From Andeanibacterium sp035497315 (GTDB lineage: Bacteria > Pseudomonadota > Alphaproteobacteria > Sphingomonadales > Sphingomonadaceae): a stretch of 58,111 nucleotides of DNA. The stretch is taken from assembly GCA_035497315.1 (NCBI GenBank), contig DATJDU010000058.1:1-58111 (forward strand). Direction: 5' to 3'. The translations under genes were made by a program, and so were the position numbers. Positions 36,410 to 44,556 of the stretch are shown here, one piece after another; the stretch's first letter is position 1; the number at the start of each line of letters is the position of its first letter. Below the pieces are notes generated by a model. It was not told where the DNA came from, did no database searches, and worked only from the letters and a program-made list of their open reading frames with translations.

Positions 36410-37335
36410 ACACTGGAATGCCAGGACATGGCGACACGGTGCTGGTCATCGATGATGAACCCGCATCGTTGCATATGATCACCTCTGCCCTCGAATGTGC
36501 CGATATCACTGTGCTGGTGGCAACATCTGGCGAGGCGGCCCTTGAGCTGCTGGATCTCATCCAGCCGGACCTGATCATCGTCGATGCCGTGATGCCCGGC
36601 ATCGATGGCTTCGAAACGACCGTCCGGATAAAGCGCAGACCGAACCTCGCGCATATTCCGGTGATTTTCATGACCGGTCTGGTCGAAAGCGAAAATGTCG
36701 TCGAAGCCTTCGAAATCGGCAGCGTCGATTATGTCCGCAAGCCGGTCAACATTAACGAGCTGATCGCTCGCGTGCGCGTGCACATGGCGCAAGGCCGTGC
36801 TGCGCAGGCCAGTGCCGTCAGTCTGGATGCCACCGGCAGGGTGATGCTGGCCACGGATGCGCGGGGCAGCCTGCTGTGGTGCACGCCGCGAGCGGAAGCG
36901 GCGATCAAATGTTTCGAGCCCGATTGGTCACCGGTAGAGCCAACATTGCCGCCCGCGCTGCGCGACCCGGTCGAGCGTCTGCTGGCATGCACGGAAGGCG
37001 CCGGCGCAACAGTAAGGCTGGAAAAGAGCAGCGCCGATGGCACTCTCGAACTTGTCCTCGTCGCCCGCTATCGCCAGAATGAAGTACTGATCCGACTTAA
37101 CGTGCTCAACCCATCCCAGGATATCCAGAACCTGAGTTCGGCGTTGGGGCTTACGCAACGCGAGGCGGAAGTTCTACTCTGGGTCAGTTACGGAAAGTCG
37201 AGCACCGACATCAGCGAAGTGCTGGAAATAAGCCCGCGCACTGTGCAGAAACATCTCGAACATGTCTTTGAGAAGCTGGGCGTGGAAACACGCGCAGCAG
37301 CGGCCGCAATGGCAATTCATGCGATTCAGAAATAG
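36406..37335 (+). CDS. LuxR-type response regulator
   Basis: This is 309 residues from a GTG start at 36406. The GTG overlaps the kinase stop as GTGA, and TTGGAGGAAAT immediately before it is an excellent ribosome site. The receiver domain has Asp16/Asp17, phosphoacceptor Asp60 (LIIVDAVMPG), Thr90 and Lys112 (VRKPVN). A linker domain, perhaps PAS-like (MLATDARGSLLWCTPRAEAA), precedes a LuxR/GerE HTH at about 246-300 (LTQREAEVLLWVSYGKSS, ISPRTVQKHLEHVFEKLGV). It should be activated by the kinase and regulate neighbouring genes, though no target site can be shown. Confidence 0.94.
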   Translation: MNTGMPGHGDTVLVIDDEPASLHMITSALECADITVLVATSGEAALELLDLIQPDLIIVDAVMPGIDGFETTVRIKRRPNLAHIPVIFMTGLVESENVVEAFEIGSVDYVRKPVNINELIARVRVHMAQGRAAQASAVSLDATGRVMLATDARGSLLWCTPRAEAAIKCFEPDWSPVEPTLPPALRDPVERLLACTEGAGATVRLEKSSADGTLELVLVARYRQNEVLIRLNVLNPSQDIQNLSSALGLTQREAEVLLWVSYGKSSTDISEVLEISPRTVQKHLEHVFEKLGVETRAAAAAMAIHAIQK

Positions 37336-37376
37336 CGGCTTTCGACCCGCAGCATCGGAACTGGCTCAGGGGGAGC

Positions 37377-37419
37377 AGAACAATCGGAAGGGCCAGAAAC
37401 TGGCCAGTCCGATTGTTCT
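37377..37419. terminator. long bidirectional hairpin between response regulator and UrcA gene
   Basis: AGAACAATCGGA (37377-37388) pairs perfectly with TCCGATTGTTCT (37408-37419), and inside this GGCCAG (37391-37396) pairs with CTGGCC (37400-37405) around AAA. The stem is about 18 base pairs with one small internal loop and lies between convergent genes. The stem itself ends in TTGTTCT, so it should work in the plus direction. Confidence 0.8.
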
Positions 37420-37435
37420 CCGATATTCTCGCGCC

Positions 37436-37747
37436 TCAGTTGGCGGCGAAGTTCCTGCCGGTCGCACGTGCGACCAGATACTGGATCCGAGGCTCCAAGG
37501 CGGCCGTCATTTCCTTACGGCACTTGAAATCCGGAGTAACGTCGGCGTTGATCCGATCGCCGGGGTTGCAAACCGTCGCGATCTGCTTGCTCACATCGCG
37601 ACGGAAATTGGCCACGCTCACGGGATCAGCGAAATTGACGTCCGCAGTGTTGATCTTGAAGGCAACCTCTTCGCGCCCAGCTGCCGACGCCCCGGCGGCA
37701 CCCGCCAGCATGCCTGCGGCAATAATTATTGTGCCAATAGCTTTCAT
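37436..37747 (-). CDS. UrcA family exported protein
   Basis: This 103-residue protein begins at the ATG at 37747 after AGGAGAGAGACG. The signal peptide ends near GASA. The mature part has the UrcA pattern: VAFKINTADVNFADPVSVANF, a first cysteine in ATVCNPGD and a second in DFKCRKEM (likely disulfide), then ALEPRIQYL. UrcA proteins are small periplasmic proteins common in sphingomonads and other Proteobacteria, of unknown role. It is convergent with the response regulator gene. Confidence 0.88.
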   Translation of the reverse strand: MKAIGTIIIAAGMLAGAAGASAAGREEVAFKINTADVNFADPVSVANFRRDVSKQIATVCNPGDRINADVTPDFKCRKEMTAALEPRIQYLVARATGRNFAAN

Positions 37748-38418
37748 CGTCTCTCTCCTGCGACTTAAAAAGTCCCTGCACGCAGATAGTTGTTATTTGC
37801 CAAATCTTGTCCGTTCGCATTTACCGAGCGGCAGACTGACAGGCATCTTGATGCGCCTGAGGGATCAGATATGGACCCCCTATCCGTAAAGCAAGCCTCT
37901 AAGTTCAGGAAAAAGATCAATTTCCATGCTGCATCTGCGTTGCCACAGCGCAACCTTGCATAAAACATATTTGCATATGTAAAATATATACTTATTTTGA
38001 TCAATATTTAATTTATACTATTTAATATAAATTGTTATAAGAAATTCAAGCCGTCATCAAATTAAGAACTTCATTTCAGAAAAATTCCGAATATCCATTT
38101 CTGGATCTCTGAGGAATATTCCGCGCAAGCCTCGCAGACAATTTGGCGCAGGCGTCCTAGGAAACGCCGCACCGGAATTGCTGCCGATATGCACCGCTAA
38201 ACTGTTATAATATGGGTTACAAAAGCTCCGCGCACCATGCTGCGCTGCGAAGCCAGACGCGCAGATAACGGGGCAGATTTTTCAGCCCCGTAAGCTTCTC
38301 ATATGCTCGTTCCGCGGCAAGGCGGCCAGAATCATCCCCGGCTCTTGCAAAGCCGGAGAAGAAACAACCGTCCCAACAATGTGGGCCTGCCGCGCGCGTT
38401 CATATTGGAGGAGCGGCT
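37748..38418. other. gene-free stretch with an AT-rich core
   Basis: No convincing gene is visible in 670 bases. Between about 37955 and 38060 the sequence becomes strongly AT-rich in an otherwise GC-rich region (for example TTTAATTTATACTATTTAAT near 38010). It includes TTGCATATG at 37971 and several -10-like TATAAT-type words. It is the promoter region of the leftward UrcA gene and may be a protein-bound or horizontally acquired patch. GTTATAATATGGG at 38203 is another promoter-like word. Confidence 0.5.
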
Positions 38419-38934
38419 TCAGGTGCCCGGCTTTGCAGCGATCGCCTCAATCTCGATCAAATAATGAGGCCCAACCAGCGCCGCCACCTGGAATGTCGAT
38501 CGTGCGACCGTTTCCGGATTGCTGGCCGTGCCGAAGAATGCTCTGAAACCTTCGTTGACCCCGGCAAAGTCCATCTTGCCCGTGCGGGGATCGGCGGCAA
38601 CCATCAGGGTCAGCTTGATAACGTCGGACATCGCAAAGCCCTGCGCTTCAAGGATGTCCTCGATCTTGTGGAGCGCGCTGATCGTCTGGGTCTTGGTGTC
38701 ACCCATGTCTTCGACACTCGTCACCTCGTTCATCGGCATAGCCGGATCGACCGGAGATGCCAGCTGGCCGGATACAAACACCATGTCGGCCCCAGCATTG
38801 ACCCGCGCAGCATCAAGGATGATCGCAGATGGATTGCGCTTCACGCGAACGACCTGCGCCTCCGCACCGGCAGGAAGGGCAAGCGCCATGGCTGTCAGGG
38901 CAAGAGCGGCGGAACGCAGGGTCGTGGATGACAT
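38419..38934 (-). CDS. RidA family protein with a signal peptide
   Basis: This is 171 residues from the ATG at 38934, giving a signal peptide (LALTAMALALPAGAEAQ). The mature domain is the YjgF/RidA fold: FVSGQLASP, DTKTQTISALHKIEDILEA, MSDVIKLTLMV and the conserved end ARSTFQVAALVGPHYLIEIE, keeping the arginine that acts in enamine/imine hydrolysis in known RidA. Most RidA proteins are cytosolic, so an exported form is notable. It lies divergent from the TonB receptor gene. A second exported RidA is at 41943. Confidence 0.9.
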   Translation of the reverse strand: MSSTTLRSAALALTAMALALPAGAEAQVVRVKRNPSAIILDAARVNAGADMVFVSGQLASPVDPAMPMNEVTSVEDMGDTKTQTISALHKIEDILEAQGFAMSDVIKLTLMVAADPRTGKMDFAGVNEGFRAFFGTASNPETVARSTFQVAALVGPHYLIEIEAIAAKPGT

Positions 38935-39276
38935 GGCAAGGTCCTTGCAAAGCTGTGAGGGCATGGTCGGGACAGCGCCTTTCCGGATTTCGGCGTCAGC
39001 ACACCAGTTCCGGCCGACCGTTCCGACGTTCCCGATGATTGCCTAGCATTTTTCCCTTTCGATGCCCTCTACGCAGATCGGCGTATGGTCGTGGTGAGCT
39101 GTTTGGGTTGCATATGCATCCATCGGGACAACGAGTCCGGTGTGATCTGCGCCGATAGCGGCAAGGTCAGCAACATATAGCGAAAGGCAAGGCAGGCGCT
39201 TCACAAGCATGCGCGGCGGAGCTGCACATCGCAAACGATCCGGGGGAGGCAACAACAGTTCAAAACGGGGGCTCCC
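38935..39276. other. divergent promoter region of the RidA and TonB-receptor genes
   Basis: The 342 bases between divergent genes hold no gene. A perfect ten-base palindrome TGCATATGCA lies at 39109-39118. The same core TTGCATATG occurs at 37971, upstream of the UrcA gene, and could be a shared operator, but two occurrences of a nine-base word are weak evidence. GGGGGAGGC and CGGGGGCTCCC precede the receptor start. Confidence 0.4.
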
Positions 39277-41871
39277 ATGTCGAAAATTCCGTCGAAGATC
39301 TCCAAACTGCTCGCCACGGCGCTTTTCGCCAGCACCGCACTTTCCACGACCGCCCTCGCCCAGACAGCACCCTCCGAAGCAGCAGGGGAGGAAGATGGCG
39401 GCGCGATCATCGTCACCGGAACCCGCGCCATTGGCATGCAGGCTGCCGATAGCGTTGCTCCGATCCAACTGATCAGCGAGAGCGCACTGGAGAGCGTCGG
39501 ACAGCCCAACCTCAATCAGGCCCTGACGCAGCTCGTTCCTTCCTTCCAGGCACAGACACAGGGTACCGACATGGCCAGCTTCGCGCTGTCCGCCAGGTTG
39601 CGTGGTCTGAGCCCCAATCACGCGCTAGTGATGGTCAACGGCAAGCGCCGCCATGGCAATTCGATCCTGCAGGTTATCAACGGCGCCTTTGGCGGGTCCG
39701 CAGCGCCCAGCATCGACCTGATCCCGCCGGATGCCGTCAGCCGCATCGAAGTGCTGCAGGAAGGTGCCGCCGCGCAATATGGCTCTGACGCAATTGCCGG
39801 GGTGATCAACATCATCCTCAAGAGCGACACCGAAGGCGGAACCGTGAAGGCCTCCGCCGGACAATATTACGACGGTGACGGCACTACCTACAGCGTAAGC
39901 GGCAATTTCGGCCTCCCCCTTGGCGACAGCGGCTTCCTCGATATCAGCCTGTTCCACCGCCGCAACGCCGTCACCACACAAGGCGACGGCCAGATCTCGG
40001 TAGTAAACTACAACGGCACGGCAAATAGCAGCGTGTCCGCAGCATTTCAGCCAATCTATGAAGCGCTCGTCGCCAATGACGGCACCGCGGACATCAATGG
40101 CGGCCAGCCCGCATCCCAACTGACGCTCGGCTTCTATAATTTGGGCTATGATTTTGGCGGCGTCGAATTCTACTCCTTCGGCGACGCCTCATACCGCCAT
40201 GGCGACGCCCTGCAGGGCTATCGCGTGCCGACCCGCGTCTGCACCGACACCTCTGATCCAACCACCTGCTTCGGCACGACGGCAGAAACGGGTCTGGTGC
40301 CGCATATCGAAGTGAAGCAGGATGAATTCTCGATCACCAACGGCTTCAAGGGCTCGCTCGGCGGATGGGAATGGGATCTCGCCGGCAGCTATTCCGAAGA
40401 CGTGGCCAGGGTGTACACAACCCACTCGGTCAACGCCTCGCTCTATACTGCGACTGGCCAATCGCCGACCGACTTCTATGACGGCAAGTTCGAGTTTAAA
40501 CAGTTCGTCGGTACACTGGACCTCCGCAAGGAATTCGATGTCGGCCTTTCCGATCCGCTGACCTTCGCCCTGGGTGCCGAACTGCGCAAGGAAAGCTACA
40601 CGATCGGCGCAGGCGATCCGCTTTCGCTCTACATCGAAGGCGGCCAGTCCTTCCCCGGCTATGCGGAGAGCGACGCCGGCACGATCAAACGAACGGCCAA
40701 GGCGGTCTATGCCAACGTCGTTGTCCTGCCCCTACCGGACTGGACGGTCGACATTGCCGGCCGTTACGAAAATTACAGCGATTTCGGCGATACCCAGATC
40801 GGCAAGATTTCGACGCGTTATGACTTCTCGCCCGCATTCGCTTTGCGCGCGACTGCCAGCACCGGCTTCCGCGCTCCGACCCTTCAGGAATCCGGCTACT
40901 CGGCCACCAATGTCGGCCCCACCAGCGCCGTGCTCCAGCTTGCGCCCAGTTCAGCGGGATCGGCCAGCGCGGGCTTCGGCGCTCTTGGGCCCGAAAAGTC
41001 GCTCAACCTGTCTGCCGGCATGGTCGTACGTCCGATCCCGCGCCTCGTCATGACGCTGGATGGCTATTTCATTCGGATCAAGGATCGCATCGTTTCTTCA
41101 GGCAACATCCAGGGACAGCAGGCATCGCCCTACCCGCTTGACGGCGTTCCGGTTCTCACTCCGCTGATCAACGGCCTGACCCCCTATGAACTGGTACAGA
41201 ATGCAATCCTGGCAAGCGGCAAGGATCTTGACCCCACTGTGCTTCAGTCGGGCAGCCTGAGCATCCAGACATTCACTAACGGCATCGATACCGAAACATT
41301 GGGCGTGGAATTCTCCGCCCGTTACCCGGTAGACCTTCCTTTCGGTACGCTCGACCTGTCTCTGGGCGCCAATTACAACGTCAACAAGGTGATTGAAAAC
41401 CGCCTTGGCTCGCTCTTCTCGATCACTGCGGAGCAGACGATCGAAAATGCGAGCCCCAAGTTCAAGGGCAATTTCGGCGCCCTGTTCCGGAGCGGCGCCT
41501 TCAGCGCGAACTTCCGCACCAACTATTACAGCAAGACCGTTACGCTGGTTCAGCCCAATTCCTATTCCACCACGCCACGCCCCATCGATGGCCGGTATTA
41601 CGAAGCGGTGGTCAAAGCGACGCCGATTGTCGATCTCGAGCTGGCTTATGAAGTCGGCGAGTTCATGACGATCGCATTGGGTGCGAACAATCTGTTCAAC
41701 AAGAAACCGGAAATCCCGGCGCTGGTGGCAGATTACGATCCGGCAACCTGGCCGACCAACGGACGTTCGCCCTACATCAACAACAGCGGCTCCATCAACG
41801 CCCCCTACAACCACGGCCCCTACGGCACGAACGGTGGCTATTACTACGCCCGGGCCACCTTCAAATTCTGA
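39277..41871 (+). CDS. TonB-dependent outer membrane receptor
   Basis: This 864-residue protein has a signal peptide (residues 1-29, ending ALA) and a TonB-box-like GAIIVTGTR at the start of the plug. The plug domain contains RGLSPNHALVMVNGKRRHG and EVLQEGAAAQYGSDAIAGVI, followed by a 22-strand-type barrel of about 650 residues ending in RATFKF, the usual terminal aromatic residue. It imports a large or scarce substrate across the outer membrane. Downstream genes (RidA, cytochrome c, amine oxidase) suggest the ligand is an amine, amino acid or peptide-like compound, but iron complexes cannot be excluded. Confidence 0.94.
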   Translation: MSKIPSKISKLLATALFASTALSTTALAQTAPSEAAGEEDGGAIIVTGTRAIGMQAADSVAPIQLISESALESVGQPNLNQALTQLVPSFQAQTQGTDMASFALSARLRGLSPNHALVMVNGKRRHGNSILQVINGAFGGSAAPSIDLIPPDAVSRIEVLQEGAAAQYGSDAIAGVINIILKSDTEGGTVKASAGQYYDGDGTTYSVSGNFGLPLGDSGFLDISLFHRRNAVTTQGDGQISVVNYNGTANSSVSAAFQPIYEALVANDGTADINGGQPASQLTLGFYNLGYDFGGVEFYSFGDASYRHGDALQGYRVPTRVCTDTSDPTTCFGTTAETGLVPHIEVKQDEFSITNGFKGSLGGWEWDLAGSYSEDVARVYTTHSVNASLYTATGQSPTDFYDGKFEFKQFVGTLDLRKEFDVGLSDPLTFALGAELRKESYTIGAGDPLSLYIEGGQSFPGYAESDAGTIKRTAKAVYANVVVLPLPDWTVDIAGRYENYSDFGDTQIGKISTRYDFSPAFALRATASTGFRAPTLQESGYSATNVGPTSAVLQLAPSSAGSASAGFGALGPEKSLNLSAGMVVRPIPRLVMTLDGYFIRIKDRIVSSGNIQGQQASPYPLDGVPVLTPLINGLTPYELVQNAILASGKDLDPTVLQSGSLSIQTFTNGIDTETLGVEFSARYPVDLPFGTLDLSLGANYNVNKVIENRLGSLFSITAEQTIENASPKFKGNFGALFRSGAFSANFRTNYYSKTVTLVQPNSYSTTPRPIDGRYYEAVVKATPIVDLELAYEVGEFMTIALGANNLFNKKPEIPALVADYDPATWPTNGRSPYINNSGSINAPYNHGPYGTNGGYYYARATFKF

Positions 41872-41881
41872 AACTCCTCCG

Positions 41882-41905
41882 GCGGGCGGCAGCAATGCCG
41901 CCCGC
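41882..41905 (+). promoter_or_regulatory. hairpin with a GCAA tetraloop between receptor and RidA genes
   Basis: GCGGGCGGCA (41882-41891) pairs perfectly with TGCCGCCCGC (41896-41905) around GCAA, a GNRA tetraloop. It starts 10 bases after the receptor stop and has no T-run behind it. It probably stabilises the receptor mRNA end or lowers read-through into the RidA-cytochrome-oxidase genes. Confidence 0.65.
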
Positions 41906-41942
41906 GCCTCATTCCCCGCATAGCAATTCCAGGGAAAATACC

Positions 41943-42428
41943 ATGCGCAAGATCCTCATCACGACTGTCGCAGCATCAATCGCTCTACTGGCGACCGGCG
42001 TTCAGGCCCAGGAGGTCGAACGGACTTATGGCAATCCCGCCTCACCGATTGCGAGCACCGCTACGGTACCGCCGGGCAGCAAGCTCTATTTCATTTCCGG
42101 CACCACCCCTTCGCCACTGGACCCGGCCAAGCCCGAAGAACTTGGGGACACTCGCGCGCAGACGCTCTCCATCCTTACCAAGATGAAGGCCCAGCTTGCC
42201 ACGCTCGGCCTGGATATGGGCGATGTGGTCAAAATAACGGTGTTTCTTGTCGGTACGCCCGAAACCGGCGGACGGATGGATTCGGCGGCAATGAATGAAG
42301 TGTTCCGCACCTTCTTCGGCACGGAGGATCAGCCAAACAAGCCGACCCGCTCGACCATCCAGGTCGCCGCACTTGGCCGACCGAACATGTTTGTCGAGAT
42401 CGAAGCTATCGCCGCAGCAGCTCCATGA
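41943..42428 (+). CDS. RidA family protein with a signal peptide (second copy)
   Basis: This is 161 residues from the ATG at 41943. The signal peptide ends near VQAQ. The RidA fold is complete: LYFISGTTPSP, DTRAQTLSILTKMKAQLATL, MGDVVKITVFLV and TRSTIQVAALGRPNMFVEIE, keeping the key arginine (about residue 136) and the following glutamate. It should hydrolyse reactive enamines or imines in the periplasm. Its stop overlaps the next cytochrome gene in ATGA. It differs clearly from the copy at 38419, so they are not recent duplicates. Confidence 0.92.
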   Translation: MRKILITTVAASIALLATGVQAQEVERTYGNPASPIASTATVPPGSKLYFISGTTPSPLDPAKPEELGDTRAQTLSILTKMKAQLATLGLDMGDVVKITVFLVGTPETGGRMDSAAMNEVFRTFFGTEDQPNKPTRSTIQVAALGRPNMFVEIEAIAAAAP

Positions 42429-42877
42429 GCTTTCGCGGTTTGAAATCAGCGTCCGGGGTTGCGGCGCTGTTCGGAACCGCAGCCATCGTCTTCGCTGCCG
42501 CCAGCGGCAACGCGCAGGATGCACCGGGTGGGGTTTCCAGCGTGGATATCTCCTCCGAAGGCAAGGAAGTCTATGAGCAGATCTGCCAGGCATGTCATTT
42601 GGCCGACGCCAAGGGTGGCGGCGGTGCCGGGGCAATAATCCCCGCGCTGGCCGGGAACGCGAAGCTCGGCGATGCCGATTTTACCATCGGCACAGTGGTA
42701 AAGGGCCGCGGCGGAATGCCATGGTTCAACGACCTGCTTACACCGGCGCAGATCGCGGCCGTGGTCAATTATGTCCGCACACACTTCAACGACTTCCCCG
42801 GACAGGTAACCGAGGCCCAGGTCGCGGCCGTCGTCGCCGCCAACGGTTCGCCCGCTGCAGAGTGCGCAACGTGCTGA
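42425..42877 (+). CDS. periplasmic c-type cytochrome
   Basis: This is 150 residues with an N-terminal signal (hydrophobic about 10-28, ending NAQ). The single haem motif is CQACHLAD (residues 54-61), and the likely axial ligand is Met98 in GRGGMPWF. The protein ends in ECATC, a second, unusual cysteine pair at the C-terminus. It is coupled to RidA by an ATGA overlap and is followed 46 bases later by an amine oxidase gene, so it is the expected electron acceptor of that enzyme. Confidence 0.92.
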   Translation: MSFRGLKSASGVAALFGTAAIVFAAASGNAQDAPGGVSSVDISSEGKEVYEQICQACHLADAKGGGGAGAIIPALAGNAKLGDADFTIGTVVKGRGGMPWFNDLLTPAQIAAVVNYVRTHFNDFPGQVTEAQVAAVVAANGSPAAECATC

Positions 42878-42923
42878 CGCCAGCAATTTCAATCGGCAAT
42901 TTGCCCAGGAAGGGTCAACAGGC

Positions 42924-44510
42924 ATGGAAATGAGCGGAACGACACGGCGTGAACTGCTGTCGATGATCGGCAAGGTCGGCGGCACCCTGGCCATGTACCA
43001 GGCGATGACAGCGCTGGGTCATGCAGCCCAGACGCAGTTCACCGGCCCTCCGGCACTAAGCGGCGCCCGCAGCGGCGCCACGGTGCTGGTGCTGGGCGCA
43101 GGGCTGGCCGGGATGCTGGCCGCCTTTGAACTGACCAAGGCTGGCTACAAGGTGCAGGTACTGGAATATCAGGATCGTCCCGGCGGCCGGAATTATTCGG
43201 TGCGCGGCGGAGACAAGATCGTCGAAGTGGGCGGCGGCACCCAGACTGTGGGTTTTACAGGCGACAATTACCTCAACCCCGGCCCCTGGCGCATCCCGCA
43301 CCATCACCGCACGCTGCTGCATTACTGCAAGGCCTTCGGTGTGGAGCTGGAGCCCTTCATCCAGATGAACCACAATGCGCTGGTCCACCGCAAGGCGGCC
43401 TTCGGCGGCCAGCCGCAGCGCTACAAGGAACTGGCGGTGGACTTCAAGGGCCACGTCTCCGAATTGCTGGCCAAATCGCTCAACGCCGGTGATCTGGATG
43501 CCCGCGTATCGGCAGAAGACAAGGGAAAGCTGCTCGTCGCGATGCGCGAGTGGGGCGTGCTCGATGCCAATCTGGATTATTCCTCCGGCCTCAAGGCTTC
43601 GTCCCAGCGCGGTTATGACCGCGCGCCGGGCGGCGGCATCAATGGCGCCCCCACCCCATCGAAGATCAACAGTCTGTCCGATGTGCTGTCCAGCAATGTG
43701 TGGACCCAGATGGGCTTCTATTTCAGCTATGTGATGCAGACTACCATGTTCCAGCCCAAGGGAGGGATGGACATGATCGGCAAGGGATTCTTCCGCCAGG
43801 TCGGCAATATGGTGCGGCTGAATACGCAGGTCACCCGCATCAGCCAGAACGAACGCGGCGTGATGGCAAGCTGGACCGATACCAAGACCGGCAAGACCGG
43901 GACAAGCGAAGCGGACTGGATGGTATGCACCTTGCCAGCCACGATCTTGAGCCAGATGGACATGCAGGTTTCGGACGCGAAGAAAGCTGCGTTCAAGGCC
44001 CTGCCCTATTCAAATTCGCTCAAGATCGGACTGGAGATGAAGCGCCGGTTCTGGGAGGAAAAGGATGCGATCTACGGCGGCCATTCCTTCACCGATCAAG
44101 CGATCGGCCTGGTTTCATATCCCAATTACGATTTCTTCAAGGATCGCCCTGCGGTGCTGGTGGGGGCCTTTGCCAGTGGGGCTGGCGGATACCAATTGGC
44201 CGGCATGACACCGGAACAGCGCATCCAGACCGCGCTCGATCAAGGGTCCGTGTTCCATCCCGGGGATTACCGGGCAGAGTTCATGAGCGGCGCTTCCGTT
44301 CCATGGAGCCGCCTGCCCTGGATCATGGGCTGCTGCGCAACCTGGAATGAGGAAACCCGCGCAAAGCACTACCAGGACCTCGTCTCCATGGATGGGCGTA
44401 TCGTCCTCGCCGGGGAACATGCATCCTATTACGGCTGCTGGATGGAAGGCGCGCTGCTGTCTTCCATCGATGCGATCACCCGCCTGCACCAGCGCGCGCT
44501 GGCGGCGTAA
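42924..44510 (+). CDS. exported flavin amine oxidase (dehydrogenase type)
   Basis: This 528-residue flavin monoamine oxidase family protein has an N-terminal Tat-like segment (TTRRELLSM, residues 6-14) and hydrophobic stretch. The FAD fold follows: VLVLGAGLAGMLAAFELTKA (54-73) and DRPGGRN. The C-terminal FAD motif is GRIVLAGEHASYYGCWMEGA. Relatives such as NicA2 are exported flavoproteins that deliver electrons to a neighbouring cytochrome c rather than to oxygen. The adjacent cytochrome and RidA fit that mode. The substrate is unknown; amine, amino acid or cyclic amine oxidation are all possible. It has a paralog at 46607. Confidence 0.9.
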   Translation: MEMSGTTRRELLSMIGKVGGTLAMYQAMTALGHAAQTQFTGPPALSGARSGATVLVLGAGLAGMLAAFELTKAGYKVQVLEYQDRPGGRNYSVRGGDKIVEVGGGTQTVGFTGDNYLNPGPWRIPHHHRTLLHYCKAFGVELEPFIQMNHNALVHRKAAFGGQPQRYKELAVDFKGHVSELLAKSLNAGDLDARVSAEDKGKLLVAMREWGVLDANLDYSSGLKASSQRGYDRAPGGGINGAPTPSKINSLSDVLSSNVWTQMGFYFSYVMQTTMFQPKGGMDMIGKGFFRQVGNMVRLNTQVTRISQNERGVMASWTDTKTGKTGTSEADWMVCTLPATILSQMDMQVSDAKKAAFKALPYSNSLKIGLEMKRRFWEEKDAIYGGHSFTDQAIGLVSYPNYDFFKDRPAVLVGAFASGAGGYQLAGMTPEQRIQTALDQGSVFHPGDYRAEFMSGASVPWSRLPWIMGCCATWNEETRAKHYQDLVSMDGRIVLAGEHASYYGCWMEGALLSSIDAITRLHQRALAA

Positions 44511-44517
44511 TCCGGCA

Positions 44518-44556
44518 CCACCAGCTATGGCGCGTAGCGTGCGAAATAGCTGGTGG
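44518..44556. terminator. hairpin between convergent amine oxidase and peptidase genes
   Basis: CCACCAGCTAT (44518-44528) pairs perfectly with ATAGCTGGTGG (44546-44556) across a 17-base loop, between the convergent ends 44510 and 44525. It overlaps the last codons of the peptidase gene. It is probably a bidirectional terminator, without an evident T-tract. Confidence 0.6.
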
